A DNA stretch of 64,000 nt from Flavobacterium reichenbachii (GTDB lineage: Bacteria > Bacteroidota > Bacteroidia > Flavobacteriales > Flavobacteriaceae), in NCBI RefSeq assembly GCF_002217435.1, contig NZ_MUHF01000023.1:39550-103549 (forward strand). Reading direction: 5' to 3'. The notes beneath the pieces were generated by a model, which ran no database searches, was not told the origin of the DNA, and saw only the letters and a list, made by a program, of their open reading frames with translations. Each line of letters begins with the position of its first letter. The first letter of the stretch is position 1. Shown one piece after another: positions 63,150-64,000 of the stretch. Position numbers and translations under genes: made by a program.

Positions 63150-63182
63150 TTTGAAATCCACCACCTATATGAATTAATTTTA
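63150..63182 (+). promoter_or_regulatory. Candidate promoter of roadblock module B
   Basis: TTTG (63150-63153), 21 nt, then TAATTTTA (63175-63182), seven of eight matches, 26 nt before the ATG. An alternative exact box TATATTTG is at 63100-63107. Confidence 0.45.
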
Positions 63183-63208
63183 ACTATTTTCCGAAATCCT
63201 ACAAAACC

Positions 63209-63565
63209 ATGAACGAAATCACAACCATCTTAAACGACTTTCTGGTAGACACAAAATCCACGTCAGCCTTAATCACAAATGGAAAGGGAAAGCTAATCAC
63301 TTCTCAAAACCTGGACCACGGAGACAGTATTGCAGCAATGAGCGCTGCTATTTTATCTATGAGCGAAAAATTTCTAATTGATTTAGAAAAAGGAGCCCTA
63401 AAACAACTATATTTAAAAACTTCCGAAGGTGTTGTTGTCGGAAACAAAATCAGCGGTACAAACTTTTTAGTCGCATTTTCAAGAGAAGGCAGTAATCTGG
63501 CTTTATTAATGCGTTCTATAGAAGAAGTTTCGAGTCAATTAAGCAAAAATTCCCTATTAAAATAA
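63209..63565 (+). CDS. Roadblock/LC7 domain protein, module B gene 1
   Basis: A 118-aa protein with the roadblock pattern: MNEITTILNDFLVDTKSTSALITNGKGKLITSQN, SIAAMSAAILSMSEKFLIDL, LKQLYLKTSEGVVVGNKISGTNFLVAFSREGSN, and a final helix. The MSAA and KTSEG(V)VV segments are the most typical of LC7/MglB-type domains. It is paralogous to module A gene 1 and 30 bp upstream of gene 2. A GTPase partner is not in view because the window ends soon after. Confidence 0.82.
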   Translation: MNEITTILNDFLVDTKSTSALITNGKGKLITSQNLDHGDSIAAMSAAILSMSEKFLIDLEKGALKQLYLKTSEGVVVGNKISGTNFLVAFSREGSNLALLMRSIEEVSSQLSKNSLLK

Positions 63566-63595
63566 ATAATCCATTAACAACAAACCCAACAAACT

Positions 63596-63976
63596 ATGAG
63601 TAACGATTTTTTAAACGTGTTTTTAAATGAAATGAAAACAAACGTAAACGGCTTTATTGCTGTCGCTGTTACCGAAATTGAATCAGGCCTAAGCTTTGGA
63701 AATCTGACTATTGACCCTTCATTTGATCCTGAGCTGGCCGCTGCTTACAACCTTGAAGTTGTAAAAGCAAAACTAAACGCTGTGAAAGCTTTGAATTTAA
63801 ATCAGGATATTGAAGATATTTTGATCACTCTTTCTAATCAAATTCACATTATTGACATTTCACCGAACAAAAAGTTCATGATTTATCTGGCTGCAGATTC
63901 TGCTAAAGCAAATTTAGGGATGACTAGAGCTATATTAAGAAAACACAAATCGGAATTAGAAAAGAATTTAGCGTAA
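63596..63976 (+). CDS. Roadblock/LC7-like protein, module B gene 2
   Basis: A 126-aa protein nearly collinear with module A gene 2 (NGFIAVAVTEIESGLSF, FDPELAAAYNLEVVKAKLNAVKALNL, DILITLSNQIHIIDISPNKKFMIYLAADSAKANLGMTRAIL). By eye well over half of the residues are the same. The stop is at 63976, and the last 24 nt of the window contain no further gene, so whatever lies next (possibly a GTPase) is outside. Confidence 0.82.
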   Translation: MSNDFLNVFLNEMKTNVNGFIAVAVTEIESGLSFGNLTIDPSFDPELAAAYNLEVVKAKLNAVKALNLNQDIEDILITLSNQIHIIDISPNKKFMIYLAADSAKANLGMTRAILRKHKSELEKNLA

Positions 63977-64000
63977 TTCCATTTTTTAATTAGAACTGCT

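Overview
The window is chromosomal DNA from a member of the Bacteroidota, most probably a Flavobacterium or close relative. The sequence is AT-rich. Promoters have the Bacteroidota form (TTG/TTTG, 17-21 nt, then TAnnTTTG), Shine-Dalgarno sequences are largely absent, and a mevalonate-pathway HMG-CoA synthase, a three-subunit succinate dehydrogenase and an OmpA with TSP3 repeats all fit. No phage or insertion sequence was recognised.

Layout. 0-5.3 kb: envelope genes (LpxR-like lipid A deacylase, MtgA transglycosylase, FAD oxidoreductase) and a secreted S9 peptidase. 5.4-11.2 kb: a hybrid histidine kinase convergent with a sigma54-type response regulator, next to five tandem PepSY-like secreted proteins. 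11.2-17.2 kb: housekeeping block accC, accB, fabH, rpmF, yceD, pdxA, ribE. 17.2-21.3 kb: a restriction-modification island (C5 methyltransferase convergent with a B3-domain endonuclease, a Vsr-like nuclease and a PD-(D/E)XK-like protein). 21.5-24.6 kb: an unknown operon of one polytopic membrane protein and two lipoproteins. 24.8-26.8 kb: a TPR protein preceded by two tiny frameshifted genes, then a CAU tRNA. 26.9-34.1 kb: methylmalonyl-CoA epimerase, lipoproteins, nitrilase, DeoR regulator. 34.2-39.5 kb: sdhCAB and HMG-CoA synthase. 39.5-48.9 kb: an accessory stretch of small membrane, lipo- and TPR proteins, a LytTR regulator, a GNAT enzyme, a transglutaminase and a UBA-like protein, rich in palindromic repeats. 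48.9-64 kb: aminopeptidase P, an alpha/beta hydrolase, AddA/AddB-like recombination proteins, ompA, kbl, lspA, and two copies of a roadblock-protein module.

The most unusual signal is that roadblock module. Two paralogous loci (about 51.2-52.4 kb and 62.8-64.0 kb) each hold two roadblock/LC7-like genes divergent from a small basic protein, in mirror-image orientation. The two small proteins share two short motifs. One of them (47 aa, 52220-52363) is easy to miss because of its length. The other points of note are the PepSY array with a perfect 11-bp inverted repeat upstream, two adjacent small genes that each lack one base, and several families of 31-35 nt perfect palindromes with a common architecture. 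Functions of these are inferred from sequence only.
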